64,000 nucleotides of DNA from Gammaproteobacteria bacterium (GCA_028293765.1 JAQGOG010000044.1:1-64000); one strand, 5' to 3'; positions 29,404 through 38,442 are shown, counted from the first letter of the stretch. Translations and numbers: made by a program. Notes: a model not told the origin generated them from the sequence alone.

Positions 29404-30897
29404 TTACTTGATGCCTCCCATGAGGCGTTTCAGCAGCGGTGTGAGCAGCAGCATGCCGCCGCCGCCGATCGCGCCCCACAGGAAGATCTTGAAGAACAAG
29501 CCCGGAAGCGACATCAGGTTGTTCGCGTCGTATTCGCCGGAGAGCTGCCCGGCGAGGTTGTTGCCGAGGGCGGTGGCGAGAAACCACACCCCCATCACCT
29601 GTCCGGTGAACCGGGTGGGAGCGAGCTTGGTCATGGAGGAAAGTCCGACCGGCGACAAGCACAACTCGCCCAGCGTATGCAGAAGGTACGTGCACAGGAG
29701 CCACGTCGGCAACACCTTCTCACCGGCGATCACGTAGCCGGATGCGAAGTACATCACGAGAAAGCCCGCGCCCAGCAGCAGGAGGCCGAGCGCAAACTTC
29801 ACCGGGGTGGAGAAATCCCGGTTGCGCCGGCCGAGACTCAGCCAGACCGCGGCGAGCACCGGCGCGAAAATGATGATGAGCAGCGGATTGATCGCCTGCA
29901 TCACGCCCGCCGGTATCTCGACGCCGAGTACGCGGCGGTCCGTGTAGCGCTCGGCAAACAGGTTGAACGAGGCGCCCATCTGCTCGAAGCCAGCCCAGAA
30001 CATAGCGCAGGCGACGAACAACGCGATCATGACGTATACCCGTTTGCGCTCGACGCCATCCAGCCCCGCAAAGAAGATGAGGTAGACGAAGTAGGCCGCG
30101 GCCAGGAGCTCGATGAGCCAGGTGGCGGCAGTGGCGACCGCGTTCGCATCGATCTGCAGGGAGCCGCTGATCGACAGCGCGGCCATGATCGCAATGGCGA
30201 GCACGAGCACGACGATCGGCGTCCATGAGCCGCGTTTCGCATCCGCGGCGGCAGTGAGGCCCGCAGCGCCCAGGTAATGGCGCGTCATCAGGAACTGTCC
30301 GAGACCGAAAAGCATGCCGATCGATGGGAGCGCGAAGCCCCAGTGCCAGCCGAAGTGATGGGCGACGAGCGGTACGAGTGCCGAGCCCAGGGCCGACCCT
30401 ATATTGATTCCCATGTAAAAGATGGAGAAGCCCGCGTCACGACGCGAGCCGCCTTCAGGGTAGAGCCGCGCGACGATCGCGCTGATGTTGGGTTTCAGCA
30501 AGCCCACGCCGAGGAGGGTGACGATGAGGCCGAGAAAGAACACCTGCGTGCTCCCCGAGGCCAACATCGCATTGCCGGTCATGATGAAAACGCCGCCGCC
30601 CAGCACGGCGCGTTGCGCTCCGATCAACCGGTCGGCGATCCAGCCGCCGACCAGGCTGACCAGGTAGCCGCAGGCGAGATAGAGGCCGTAGATCGAGCTG
30701 GCGGTCTTGTCGGCGATGCCGAGGCCGCCATCGGCCGCGGTGGCCGTCATGAAGAGAATCAGGATGGCCCGCATGCCGTAGTAGCTGAACCGTTCCCACA
30801 TTTCCGTGAGGAACAGGGTCGCGATGCCGCGGGGCTGGCCGAAAATCTGTCCGCCCTCTGGAGGGACTGCGACCGCGGTATCGACGACCTGGTTCAT
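29404..30897 (-). CDS. POT/PTR2-family proton-dependent peptide transporter
   Basis: The 497-residue MFS carrier takes up di- and tripeptides with protons. Signatures are TEMWERFSYYGMRAILILFM (E-x-x-E-R-F-x-Y-Y motif, here with W-E-R-F), GGWIADRLIGAQRAVLGGG, GLLKPNISAIVARLYPEG with RRDAGFSIFYMGINIGSALG, and the C-terminal LGELCLSPVGLSSMTKLAP. About 12-14 membrane helices are visible. It lies near an OPT carrier and, 4 kb away, an S9 peptidase. Confidence 0.95.
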   Translation of the reverse strand: MNQVVDTAVAVPPEGGQIFGQPRGIATLFLTEMWERFSYYGMRAILILFMTATAADGGLGIADKTASSIYGLYLACGYLVSLVGGWIADRLIGAQRAVLGGGVFIMTGNAMLASGSTQVFFLGLIVTLLGVGLLKPNISAIVARLYPEGGSRRDAGFSIFYMGINIGSALGSALVPLVAHHFGWHWGFALPSIGMLFGLGQFLMTRHYLGAAGLTAAADAKRGSWTPIVVLVLAIAIMAALSISGSLQIDANAVATAATWLIELLAAAYFVYLIFFAGLDGVERKRVYVMIALFVACAMFWAGFEQMGASFNLFAERYTDRRVLGVEIPAGVMQAINPLLIIIFAPVLAAVWLSLGRRNRDFSTPVKFALGLLLLGAGFLVMYFASGYVIAGEKVLPTWLLCTYLLHTLGELCLSPVGLSSMTKLAPTRFTGQVMGVWFLATALGNNLAGQLSGEYDANNLMSLPGLFFKIFLWGAIGGGGMLLLTPLLKRLMGGIK

Positions 30898-30980
30898 GTG
30901 CTCGCCCTTGCGTCTGCGCGCTGCGGGGGCGCATTCGGGGCAGTCTGAACTAACTCGCTGCGGGGCGGCAAGTAAGCGGA

Positions 30981-31748
30981 TCAGGCCTGGGCTTCTTTCT
31001 GCTCGGTTTCCGCGCGCTTCATGCGCTGGAGAATCCGGGCCATGACGAGCCCTCCCTCATAGAGGAGATACATCGGGATTGCCATAATGCATTGCGAGAC
31101 GGCGTCGGGGGGTGTGAGGAGGGCCGCGATGATGAAGATGCCGATCAGCACGTAACCGCGGTTTTCCTTCAGCTTTTCGAGTTTTACCACGCCGGTGATG
31201 ACGAGCAGCACGACGGCGACCGGCACCTCGAAGGCGGCGCCGAACGCGAAAAACATCACCAGTACGAAGTCGAGGTAGCTCGTGATGTCCGTCATCATCG
31301 CCACGCCCTTGGGCGTCGTGCTGGCGAAGAACTGGAACATCACGGGGAACACGAAGAAATAGGCAAACAGCACACCCGTGTAGAACAGGATGATCGATGA
31401 CACGAGCAGCGGCACCGCGAAGCGCTTCTCGTGACGGTAGAGGCCCGGCGCTACGAATGCCCAGAGCTGGTAGAGGATGTAGGGCATCGCGATGAACGCC
31501 GCGATGAAGAACGACAGCTTGAAGGGTGTCGTAAACGGCGACATGACACTCGTCGCGATCAGACTCGTGCCTTTCGGCAGCTTTTCGATCAGCGGCTTGG
31601 AGACGAACGTGAAGATGTCATTCGAATAGAACATGCAGGGCAAGAAGACGATCGCCACGCCGATCAATGCGCGGATCAGCCGATCGCGCAGTTCCAGCAG
31701 ATGCGAGATCAGCGTGCCTTCGGCGAGCTTTTCAGGATCCTCGCTCAT
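30981..31748 (-). CDS. tatC: Sec-independent protein translocase TatC
   Basis: TatC is the six-helix receptor of the twin-arginine export pathway for folded proteins. The 255 residues begin with GTLISHLLELRDRLIRALIGVAIVFLPC and include the conserved FKLSFFIAAFIAMPYILYQLWAFVAPGLYRHEKR and FAFGAAFEVPVAVVLL. Its start overlaps the tatB end by 17 bp. Confidence 0.98.
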   Translation of the reverse strand: MSEDPEKLAEGTLISHLLELRDRLIRALIGVAIVFLPCMFYSNDIFTFVSKPLIEKLPKGTSLIATSVMSPFTTPFKLSFFIAAFIAMPYILYQLWAFVAPGLYRHEKRFAVPLLVSSIILFYTGVLFAYFFVFPVMFQFFASTTPKGVAMMTDITSYLDFVLVMFFAFGAAFEVPVAVVLLVITGVVKLEKLKENRGYVLIGIFIIAALLTPPDAVSQCIMAIPMYLLYEGGLVMARILQRMKRAETEQKEAQA

Positions 31749-32376
31749 GAGAGCTCGTAGTCGGGCTTACCGGCGGCGTTGGCGTCGGAGTCGCGTCCGT
31801 GCCTTCCGGTCGCGGCGCGTTATGGCTGGGTGTTGGGGCGGCCGGCGTACCGGTGGCCGGCATACCGGTGGCCGGCATACCGGTGGCCGGCATACCGGCG
31901 GTCGGCGAACTGGCGGCAAGTGAACCGTTGGCCGCCATAGTTGCGGCCGGTGTACTGGCCGTCGATGTGTCGGCAGCCGTTACTTCAGGGGAGAGCGGTT
32001 CCGTGGGGGCGCCGTTCGGGTGAGACGGGTTCGCGCCATGTTCGTCGGTGGCGTGGGCGTGTGAGAAGGTATCGGCCCTGAAGTCCGCGGGATCGGGGCT
32101 CGGGGCGGCGACAGGGGCGGATTCCGCCGCGATCTGTGATTGCGCCTCCGGCTCGGGTACCACCGGCGGCGTCGGCGGGTCCGCCGCGTGGGCCTTCCGC
32201 ACCTGCTCGAGGTTCACTTCCTCTTCGAGTTGTTCCTTGAACTGCCGCGCCATGGCGCGTGCGCGGCCTACCAGGCGACCCACCTGGCTGGCGACACGCG
32301 GCAGCTTTTCCGGTCCCAGCACGACGAGCGCCAGGACGAAAATAACCAGAACCTCAGAGAAGCCGACGTCGAGCAT
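31732..32376 (-). CDS. tatB: Sec-independent protein translocase TatB, with repeat-containing tail
   Basis: TatB forms the substrate-binding complex with TatC. The N-terminus MLDVGFSEVLVIFVLALVVLGPEKLP (single membrane helix plus the G-P hinge) and an amphipathic helix to ~residue 60 are typical. The remaining ~150 residues are a low-complexity Ala/Pro/Thr tail, including four copies of a pentapeptide like G-M-P-A-T encoded by a 15-bp tandem repeat. At 214 residues it is somewhat longer than the E. coli protein (171). Confidence 0.96.
   Translation of the reverse strand: MLDVGFSEVLVIFVLALVVLGPEKLPRVASQVGRLVGRARAMARQFKEQLEEEVNLEQVRKAHAADPPTPPVVPEPEAQSQIAAESAPVAAPSPDPADFRADTFSHAHATDEHGANPSHPNGAPTEPLSPEVTAADTSTASTPAATMAANGSLAASSPTAGMPATGMPATGMPATGTPAAPTPSHNAPRPEGTDATPTPTPPVSPTTSSHERGS
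31841..31900. repeat. Four 15-bp tandem repeats inside tatB
   Basis: Four contiguous units of GCCGGCATACCGGTG (plus-strand reading) differ by one base in the first and one in the last unit. The unit is a multiple of 3, so copy number changes keep the tatB frame and only alter the length of its linker-like tail. Confidence 0.9.
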
Positions 32377-32477
32377 GCCGCTGTGAAAAATTGTGTCTTA
32401 TCGGCGCTTTGCACCGCCACTCCTGCGGGTTTCGCGCCTTTCACGATGCCCGCAAGACCCCGCGCTCAGCGCATCGA

Positions 32478-32726
32478 TCAGGCCGGGCGGTCTGTCTTCG
32501 CCGCGGCCTCACGCGCCTTCGCGACTTCCGGAAACTCTGCGTCCGCAGCGTCGGTGCGGATCTGCTTCGGCGGCGCCGTAACGTCTTCCTCGCCGTCGCT
32601 CATCGCCTTCTTGAAGCCCCGCACGGCATGCCCGAGATCGGAACCGACCGTGCGCAGTTTCTTGGCGCCAAACACCACGAGCACAACGAGCAGAATCACT
32701 ACCAGCTCGCGCATCCCGATACCCAT
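32478..32726 (-). CDS. tatA: Sec-independent protein translocase TatA
   Basis: The 82-residue TatA has one N-terminal membrane helix and the F-G hinge (VVILLVVLVVFGAKKL), then an amphipathic helix RTVGSDLGHAVRGFKKAM and an acidic tail. TatA oligomers form the export passage. It heads tatABC on the minus strand; 101 bp separate it from tatB. Confidence 0.97.
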   Translation of the reverse strand: MGIGMRELVVILLVVLVVFGAKKLRTVGSDLGHAVRGFKKAMSDGEEDVTAPPKQIRTDAADAEFPEVAKAREAAAKTDRPA

Positions 32727-32832
32727 AATCTTGCACTCCCGCCTGGCTGCCGCTTACGCGCGCGAAACGAATTCAATCATAGGACAAAAGAGCCCCGGGG
32801 GCGTGGAAAGTTCGCCACTTTCCGGGGCCGGT

Positions 32833-33288
32833 TCACGCTGCGGAAGAGGGGGTGTCCAGCCAGAAGGTCACCGGCCCGTCATTGATCAGCGACACTTGCA
32901 TATCTGCGCCAAATAACCCTGCCGCGACAGGGACATGCGTCGCGCGGGCCCGCTCCAGCAAATAGGTGAAAAGATGACGGGCCGCGGCCGGATCCGCCGC
33001 CGTGCTGAAGCCCGCGCGAGTTCCCTTCCCGGTGTCAGCCGCAAGCGTGAACTGCGGTACGAGAAGCAGGCCGCCACCCTCGACATCGCGCAGCGATAGA
33101 TTCATTCGGCCCTGCGCATCCGGAAAAATGCGGTAACTCAGCAGGCGCTCCAGCAAGCGATCGGCCGCATCGGTATCGTCACCGCGCTTCACTCCGATGA
33201 GTGCGAGAATGCCGCGCCCGATCGCCCCCACGATCTGGCCGTCGACGCGGACGTCCGCCTGGGTCACGCGCTGAATGAGTCCGATCAC
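32833..33288 (-). CDS. dtd: D-aminoacyl-tRNA deacylase
   Basis: Dtd removes D-amino acids (and glycine from tRNA-Ala) mischarged on tRNA. The 151 residues start with MIGLIQRVTQADVRVDG, and the conserved end NDGPVTFWLDTPS contains the cross-subunit Gly-cisPro motif. The usual S-Q-F-T-L motif reads PQFTLAADTGKGTRAGF, with Pro in place of Ser. The family is strongly conserved otherwise. Confidence 0.95.
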   Translation of the reverse strand: MIGLIQRVTQADVRVDGQIVGAIGRGILALIGVKRGDDTDAADRLLERLLSYRIFPDAQGRMNLSLRDVEGGGLLLVPQFTLAADTGKGTRAGFSTAADPAAARHLFTYLLERARATHVPVAAGLFGADMQVSLINDGPVTFWLDTPSSAA

Positions 33289-33350
33289 GTTGCTGGGGCA
33301 CTCCTGATGTGGGCCGAACGAATATGCATTCTCCAGAACAGGCCCGTCAC

Positions 33351-33456
33351 CTCGCTGGCAAAAACCACGTTTTTTGCCGGGGGGCGCCCAGCCAGCGAGC
33401 CGCGACGAGCCAGTCGGCGCGCTCGCTGAAAGCGCCGCAGGCGCTTTCAGCCAATA
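33351..33456 (-). repeat. Dispersed hairpin-rich repeat, copy B (inverse of copy A)
   Basis: Reading the minus strand from 33456, TATTGGCTGAAAG is followed by an 11-bp perfect stem (33426-33436 with 33440-33450), then GCGAGCGCGCCGACTGGCTC, and the element ends with the hairpin GGCAAAAA ... TTTTTGCC (33357-33378). It matches 22574-22664 except in the middle spacer, which is longer here. It sits in the gap between dtd and the cytochrome gene. Confidence 0.85.
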
Positions 33457-33520
33457 GACCCATATGGCATTTGACAGGGCGACTCCGTAAGATTCGGGGC
33501 CATTTTGTGTGGGGTCGAAG

Positions 33521-34183
33521 ATGAAGATGACCGGGTCTGGAATGCGTTCGGGCTGGACTGTCGTGGCGCTGGCCGTGGGGTCGCTCGCGAGTACAACTGT
33601 GCCGGCGCAGGGTCAGCCGCTGCAAGGTGATGCGAAACATGGCAAGGCCATCTCGTATACCTGCCTGGGTTGTCATGGCGTCGAGGGTTACAAGAACGCG
33701 TACCCCATGTACAGCGTGCCGAAGCTCGAGGGGCAGCACCCCGAGTATCTCGCCGCGGCGCTGCAGGGTTACAAGACCGGCGACCGCTCACACCTTACGA
33801 TGCATTCGCAGGCATCGAGCCTGTCCGACCAGGATATCGCCGACATCGCCGCGTATTTCGCGGGTAAGCCTCTCGTATCCAAAGGCAAGCCGGCAGGCAC
33901 GCCGCCGCAGGCGGCTACTTTGTGCGTGTCCTGCCACGGGCAGGATGGCGTTGGCATCGCGCCTACGTACCCGAGTCTCGCCGGCCAGCACCCGGATTAT
34001 CTCTTCCGGGCCATCGACGAGTATCGCAAGGGCGGCCGCAAGAACCCGATCATGAAGGGCTTCGCCGCCACCCTCAAAGACGAAGACATCGAGGCGATCG
34101 CGGCTTACTTCAGCAAGCTGCAGCCGTCGCTGTCGACGGAGAGCCGGCCGTACACGCGGCTCACGGTCGACCGGAACGAATAA
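33521..34183 (+). CDS. Diheme cytochrome c4
   Basis: The ~220-residue periplasmic cytochrome has a signal peptide ending near AQG and two class I haem domains with CLGCH and CVSCH binding motifs. Each domain has a Met ligand (HLTMHSQASSLSDQDIADIAAYF and PIMKGFAATLKDEDIEAIAAYFS). Both domains contain P-x-L-x-G-Q-H-P and end in IA-AYF, the internal duplication of the c4 family. Such proteins donate electrons to terminal oxidases. Confidence 0.93.
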   Translation: MKMTGSGMRSGWTVVALAVGSLASTTVPAQGQPLQGDAKHGKAISYTCLGCHGVEGYKNAYPMYSVPKLEGQHPEYLAAALQGYKTGDRSHLTMHSQASSLSDQDIADIAAYFAGKPLVSKGKPAGTPPQAATLCVSCHGQDGVGIAPTYPSLAGQHPDYLFRAIDEYRKGGRKNPIMKGFAATLKDEDIEAIAAYFSKLQPSLSTESRPYTRLTVDRNE

Positions 34184-34250
34184 TCCGGGGACGCCCGACC
34201 GGGTTGCCTTCGTGCCGCCTGCCCGTAGCGCCTGCCGGAATTGACTCACT

Positions 34251-34280
34251 CGCCACCCAAAGCCGCGCCTTTGGCTGGCG
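34251..34280. terminator. Hairpin between convergent cytochrome c4 and S9 peptidase genes
   Basis: Arms CGCCACCCAAAG and CTTTGGCTGGCG pair with one central mismatch across a short GC loop. The position between two convergent stop codons fits a bidirectional terminator, though no strong T-run follows. Confidence 0.45.
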
Positions 34281-34290
34281 TGCGTAACAG

Positions 34291-36303
34291 CTATTTGGCG
34301 GGTTGCGGCAACGAACGTCCAGGCGTCTCAGCCAATTTACTCAGAAACATCGCGGCGGTCTGTAGATAGACGTCCTGGTTGGCCTTCTTTCTGAACCCGT
34401 GGCCCTCGTCTTTCGCGGCCAGATACCAGGCCTCACCGCCCTTCATGCGGATGCGCCACACCATCTGTTGGGATTCCGTTGGCGGCACGCGCGAATCGTT
34501 CATTCCCTGCACGACGAGCAGCGGCCGCCGGATGGACGCCACGTTGTTGAGCGGTGAGATGCGATTGAGGAAACCACGCATCTTCGGATCGCGCTCGTCC
34601 CCGTATTCTTCGCGCCGCAGGTCGCGTGGGTAAACCGGCGTGCTGCCGAGGAAGGTGGCGAAATTGCTGATTCCCACGACATCTATGCCGCCGCGCAACC
34701 GATCGCCGTACGCGGCGATCGACGCAAGCGCCATATAGCCGCCGTACGAGTCGCCCATGGCCGAGATGTGATCGCGGTCGAACGCGGGCTGCAGGCCGAT
34801 CCAAAACAACAGCGAGCCGATGTCTCTGACAGCGTCCTCGCGCAGGACGCCGTCGTCGAGCTTGAGGAAGGTCTTGCCGTAACCGGATGAGCCACGCACA
34901 TTCGGCGCGATGACCGCGTAGCCGAGGTCGTTGACAAGGAACTGCACGAACGGGTCCCAGCCGGGACGGTATTGCGATTCCGGACCGCCGTGAATGCTGA
35001 TCACCACCGGGCATGGCCCGGGGTTGCGCGGCCGGTATACGTATGCCGAGATCATGCGTTGACGGCCGTTCACGCGGTCCCATGTTGGATAGTGAACGAG
35101 TTCCGCCGGCGCGGCTGCATTGGCATCGAGGGCGCCGATCTCGCTCTTGGTCCAGCGCTCGAGCGCGCTGTGTGCGAGATCGTAGACATACACATCGCGC
35201 GGTGCCTGTGCAGAGTCGGCCGACATCGCGAGGCGTTTGCCCGCACGGTCGAAGCGGATATTCGAGATTTTCCCGTCCGGCAGACCGGGAGGCGTGAGCT
35301 CGAGCTTCTGCGTGGTGTCGAGCACCGTCAGACGGCTGTGCCCGTCTTCGTTGACCACGTAAGCGATGTACCGCCCGTCGACGCTGACTGCGAAGTCCTC
35401 GACATCCCATTGGATGTCCGAAGTGACCTTGCGTCCCGCGTGACTCACCGGGTCGAGATACCGCAGCTGCGCGAATTCGCCTTCCGCGTCCGAAATGAGA
35501 TAGATGCCGCGGCCGTCCGGAGCGAATTTCGCGGACCGGATGCCGATCTTGCGTCCGCTATCGTCGACGGCGGTTACCGACCCCGTCGCTACGTCGGCGA
35601 TGTACAGATAGCTTTCGTTGATTGAGACGTACTTCCATAGCAGGAGCTTGCGGTCATCCGCAGACCAATCGAGCGGGTACCACGTGTCCTGTTGGCCGCC
35701 CACGACGAGTCGGGGCGCCGCTGCCGTCGTAACGTCTGCGACGTAGACGTCGTAGCTCGCGGCATCGCGCTCATTTCCATAAAATGCAACGCGCTTGCCG
35801 TCGTTCGACCACACGGGACTACCGTGCAGGAAGTTGCCGCTCGTAAGCTGCCGCACACTGCCGCTGCCGGCGTAGTAGTAGAGCTGCGCGTTCTCATCGC
35901 CGCCTCGGTCCTGCAGAAACACGAAGCCATTTCCTGAGCCTGCGTGCGGCGCGCGAGCCAGGCTCACCGGATCCCTGGAGAAGGTGAGTTGCTCACGCAT
36001 ACCCAGCGGGGCGACGACTCGATGCACCTGCTCGACGTCACCGAACCGTGTGGACACCAGCATGCTGCCATCAGCCTGCCAGTCGAGAAATGTCGCCTGA
36101 CGCGATTGCTGGTAGCGCTCGAGACGGGCGCCCATCGCGGCATCGAGCGGTGGGATGCCTTCGAGGACGAGGTTGCCGCGCTCCTGGTGGGACGGCACTC
36201 CGGCCTGCTGCGCCTCGGCAGCAGCTGCGGCCGAGAGCAGGACGCAAGCCGGCATCAGGGCGGCGAGCGCCCGGTAAACAGGGTGGGTAGCAAGCATATG
36301 CAT
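34291..36303 (-). CDS. S9-family prolyl oligopeptidase / acylaminoacyl peptidase, exported
   Basis: The ~670-residue protein has a signal peptide (ALAALMPACVLLSAAAAAEAQQ), a beta-propeller of repeated blade motifs (about residues 60-400) and an alpha/beta hydrolase domain. Catalytic Ser is in GDSYGGYMAL, Asp in QGMNDSRVP and His in KDEGHGF. The propeller gates access, so substrates are likely short peptides. The ATG at 36303 was preferred over one at 36354, which would put 17 residues before the signal peptide. The divergent hydrolase gene starts 50 bp away. Confidence 0.93.
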   Translation of the reverse strand: MHMLATHPVYRALAALMPACVLLSAAAAAEAQQAGVPSHQERGNLVLEGIPPLDAAMGARLERYQQSRQATFLDWQADGSMLVSTRFGDVEQVHRVVAPLGMREQLTFSRDPVSLARAPHAGSGNGFVFLQDRGGDENAQLYYYAGSGSVRQLTSGNFLHGSPVWSNDGKRVAFYGNERDAASYDVYVADVTTAAAPRLVVGGQQDTWYPLDWSADDRKLLLWKYVSINESYLYIADVATGSVTAVDDSGRKIGIRSAKFAPDGRGIYLISDAEGEFAQLRYLDPVSHAGRKVTSDIQWDVEDFAVSVDGRYIAYVVNEDGHSRLTVLDTTQKLELTPPGLPDGKISNIRFDRAGKRLAMSADSAQAPRDVYVYDLAHSALERWTKSEIGALDANAAAPAELVHYPTWDRVNGRQRMISAYVYRPRNPGPCPVVISIHGGPESQYRPGWDPFVQFLVNDLGYAVIAPNVRGSSGYGKTFLKLDDGVLREDAVRDIGSLLFWIGLQPAFDRDHISAMGDSYGGYMALASIAAYGDRLRGGIDVVGISNFATFLGSTPVYPRDLRREEYGDERDPKMRGFLNRISPLNNVASIRRPLLVVQGMNDSRVPPTESQQMVWRIRMKGGEAWYLAAKDEGHGFRKKANQDVYLQTAAMFLSKLAETPGRSLPQPAK

Positions 36304-36352
36304 ACCGTACCGTACAACGTTACGATGTGTATACGCGTATAGGTTCACCGAC

Positions 36353-37327
36353 ATGATTCACTCGAGCAACTCGCCCTTGAACCCGAAACTCCTGCGCCAT
36401 CCTTACGGCATCACCGCCGTCGATACCGAATATCTACATCCCGGCCACGCCGCCTCGCACATCATTGAGGACGCGGGCCGTGCCGCTTTCGTAGATGTCG
36501 GCACGAACTACTCGGTGCCGTATCTGCTGGCGGCGCTGGATGCCCTGGGGCTCGCGCGGGAGGCTGTGGATTATGTATTTCTAACCCACGTGCATCTGGA
36601 TCACGCCGGGGGCGCTGGCCTGCTGATGCAGGAGCTGCCGAATGCGCGCGCGGTTCTGCATCCACGCGGTGCGCCGCACATGGTCCAGCCGGAAAAGCTG
36701 ATCGCCGGCTCGAAAGCCGTTTACGGCCCCGAGCGTTTCGGTCGGTTGTATGGCGACCTCGTGCCGATTCCCGCGGAGCGTGTGCAAGTCGCGAAGGATG
36801 GCGAGCGGTATCGTTTCGGCCGGCGAGACCTCGAGCTCATACACACACCCGGGCATGCTCTGCATCACTACGCGGTAGTCGATCGGCAGCATGCGAGTAT
36901 TTTTCCAGGGGATACGTTCGGCGTCTCCTATCGTGAGCTCGACTCGCCGCGGGGTGCGTTCATCACGCCCACCACGTCGCCCACGCAGTTCGATCCCGAG
37001 CAGCTCATTGCTTCGATCGATCGCATGGCGGCCTACTTGCCGGACTCGATGTACCTCATGCACTTCAGCCGGGTCACGGACGTGCCGCGGCTCGCCGCCT
37101 CCCTCAAAGCGCAGATTCGCGAGTTCGTACGCATCAGCCAGCACCATGCTGGCGCGCAGGACCCGTATGCGGCGATTCGCGCGGATATGCTCGATCTGTG
37201 GCTCAGGCTTTCGCATGAGCACGGTAGCGCCTGTACCGATGCCGAGCTCGCCGAGGTGCTGCGGGGTGACCTCGATCTCAACACGCAGGGACTCATCGTG
37301 TGGCTGGACCGCCAGAAAAAGAGTTAG
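36353..37327 (+). CDS. Metallo-beta-lactamase-fold hydrolase
   Basis: The 324-residue protein has the MBL metal motif THVHLDHAGG (H-x-H-x-D-H), a second His in TPGHALHHY, the Asp in FPGDTFG and a final His in MYLMHFSR. The substrate is unknown; the ~100-residue C-terminal helical part suggests a separate subfamily. It is followed after 2 bp by the AcuI-like reductase gene, so the two are one transcription unit leading into the prp cluster. Confidence 0.9.
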   Translation: MIHSSNSPLNPKLLRHPYGITAVDTEYLHPGHAASHIIEDAGRAAFVDVGTNYSVPYLLAALDALGLAREAVDYVFLTHVHLDHAGGAGLLMQELPNARAVLHPRGAPHMVQPEKLIAGSKAVYGPERFGRLYGDLVPIPAERVQVAKDGERYRFGRRDLELIHTPGHALHHYAVVDRQHASIFPGDTFGVSYRELDSPRGAFITPTTSPTQFDPEQLIASIDRMAAYLPDSMYLMHFSRVTDVPRLAASLKAQIREFVRISQHHAGAQDPYAAIRADMLDLWLRLSHEHGSACTDAELAEVLRGDLDLNTQGLIVWLDRQKKS

Positions 37328-37329
37328 CG

Positions 37330-38337
37330 ATGACCGCGGCCGGGTTCAAAGCATTCCGCATCCACGAGGAAGACAAAAAGATCGTCGCTCGCTTCGAGCA
37401 GCTCACGCTCGACGATCTTGCTCCGGGTGAAGTGGTCATCCGGGTGCTGTATTCGGCTATCAACTACAAGGATGCCCTCGCAGCCACCGGGGCCGGGAAG
37501 ATCCTGCGACGTTATCCTCTCGTGGGCGGCATCGATCTCGCGGGTGTCGTTGAGTCTTCGACCGACGCGCGGTACTCGAAGGGTGACAGCGTGCTCGTCA
37601 CGGGCTCCGCACTTTCCGAGACGCATGACGGCGGCTATGCGGAGTACGCGCGGGTCAAAGGCGACTGGGTCATTCCCATGCCGCCGGGGCTCAACGAGTT
37701 CACCGCCATGTCGCTGGGCACTGCCGGCTTTACGGCGGGGCTCGCGATTCATCGAATGGAGCACAACGGGCAAACACCTGCGGGTGGGCCGATTGTGGTC
37801 ACCGGCGCCACCGGCGGCGTCGGCAGCCTTGCGATCGATATGCTCGCCGGTCGAGGGTACGAAGTAATCGCTGTCAGTGGGAAGGCGGCCGCCGTGGATT
37901 ATTTGAAATCCATCGGGGCCGCGCGGGTGCTCGCGCGGCAGGACATCAATTTCGGCTCGCGGCCCCTCGAGAGCGTGCAGTTCGGTGGTGCCGTCGATAA
38001 CGTCGGCGGCGAAATGCTCACGTGGCTCACGCGGACCGTCGACTTCTGGGGCAACATCGCCAGCATCGGGCTGGCGGGTAGCGCCGAGCTCAAGACCACC
38101 GTGATGCCATTCATCCTGCGGGCGGTGAGTCTTCTCGGCATCAATACCTCCACGACGCCACGCGAGCTGCGGCTCGCGGTCTGGAAGCGCATCGCCACGG
38201 ATCTGAAGCCGCAACATCTCGATCGCATCGTGACCCGGACCCTCGCGTTCGACGAGCTTCCCGGCGCGTTTCCGGCCTATATCGAGGGGGGTATCGTGGG
38301 GCGGACGGTCGTAAAGATCGCCCAGGAGCCTGGATAA
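37330..38337 (+). CDS. YhdH/AcuI-family MDR oxidoreductase (acrylyl-CoA reductase-like)
   Basis: The 335-residue medium-chain reductase lacks the structural zinc-site cysteines. Family features are SAINYKDALAATGAGKILRRYPLVGGIDLAGVV, TAGFTAGLAIHRMEHNG and the NADPH-binding VTGATGGVGSLAIDMLAGRGYEVIAVSGK. AcuI/YhdH reduces acrylyl-CoA to propionyl-CoA. Its position directly before prpBCD fits a supply of propionyl-CoA to the methylcitrate cycle. The ATG was chosen 2 bp after the previous stop. Confidence 0.92.
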   Translation: MTAAGFKAFRIHEEDKKIVARFEQLTLDDLAPGEVVIRVLYSAINYKDALAATGAGKILRRYPLVGGIDLAGVVESSTDARYSKGDSVLVTGSALSETHDGGYAEYARVKGDWVIPMPPGLNEFTAMSLGTAGFTAGLAIHRMEHNGQTPAGGPIVVTGATGGVGSLAIDMLAGRGYEVIAVSGKAAAVDYLKSIGAARVLARQDINFGSRPLESVQFGGAVDNVGGEMLTWLTRTVDFWGNIASIGLAGSAELKTTVMPFILRAVSLLGINTSTTPRELRLAVWKRIATDLKPQHLDRIVTRTLAFDELPGAFPAYIEGGIVGRTVVKIAQEPG

Positions 38338-38442
38338 CCCAGCATCGCCGTGACGAGGGGCGCGACGCGTGCGTCGCACGAAGCAGGCGGTCCCTGAGGC
38401 GCCAACCCTGGACGCGCTGCACGTGACTGAGATCGACTGGCG

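Noticed and set aside
31841-31900. CRISPR-like short repeat array
   Set aside because: The units are contiguous with no spacers and lie in the tatB frame; it is a coding tandem repeat.
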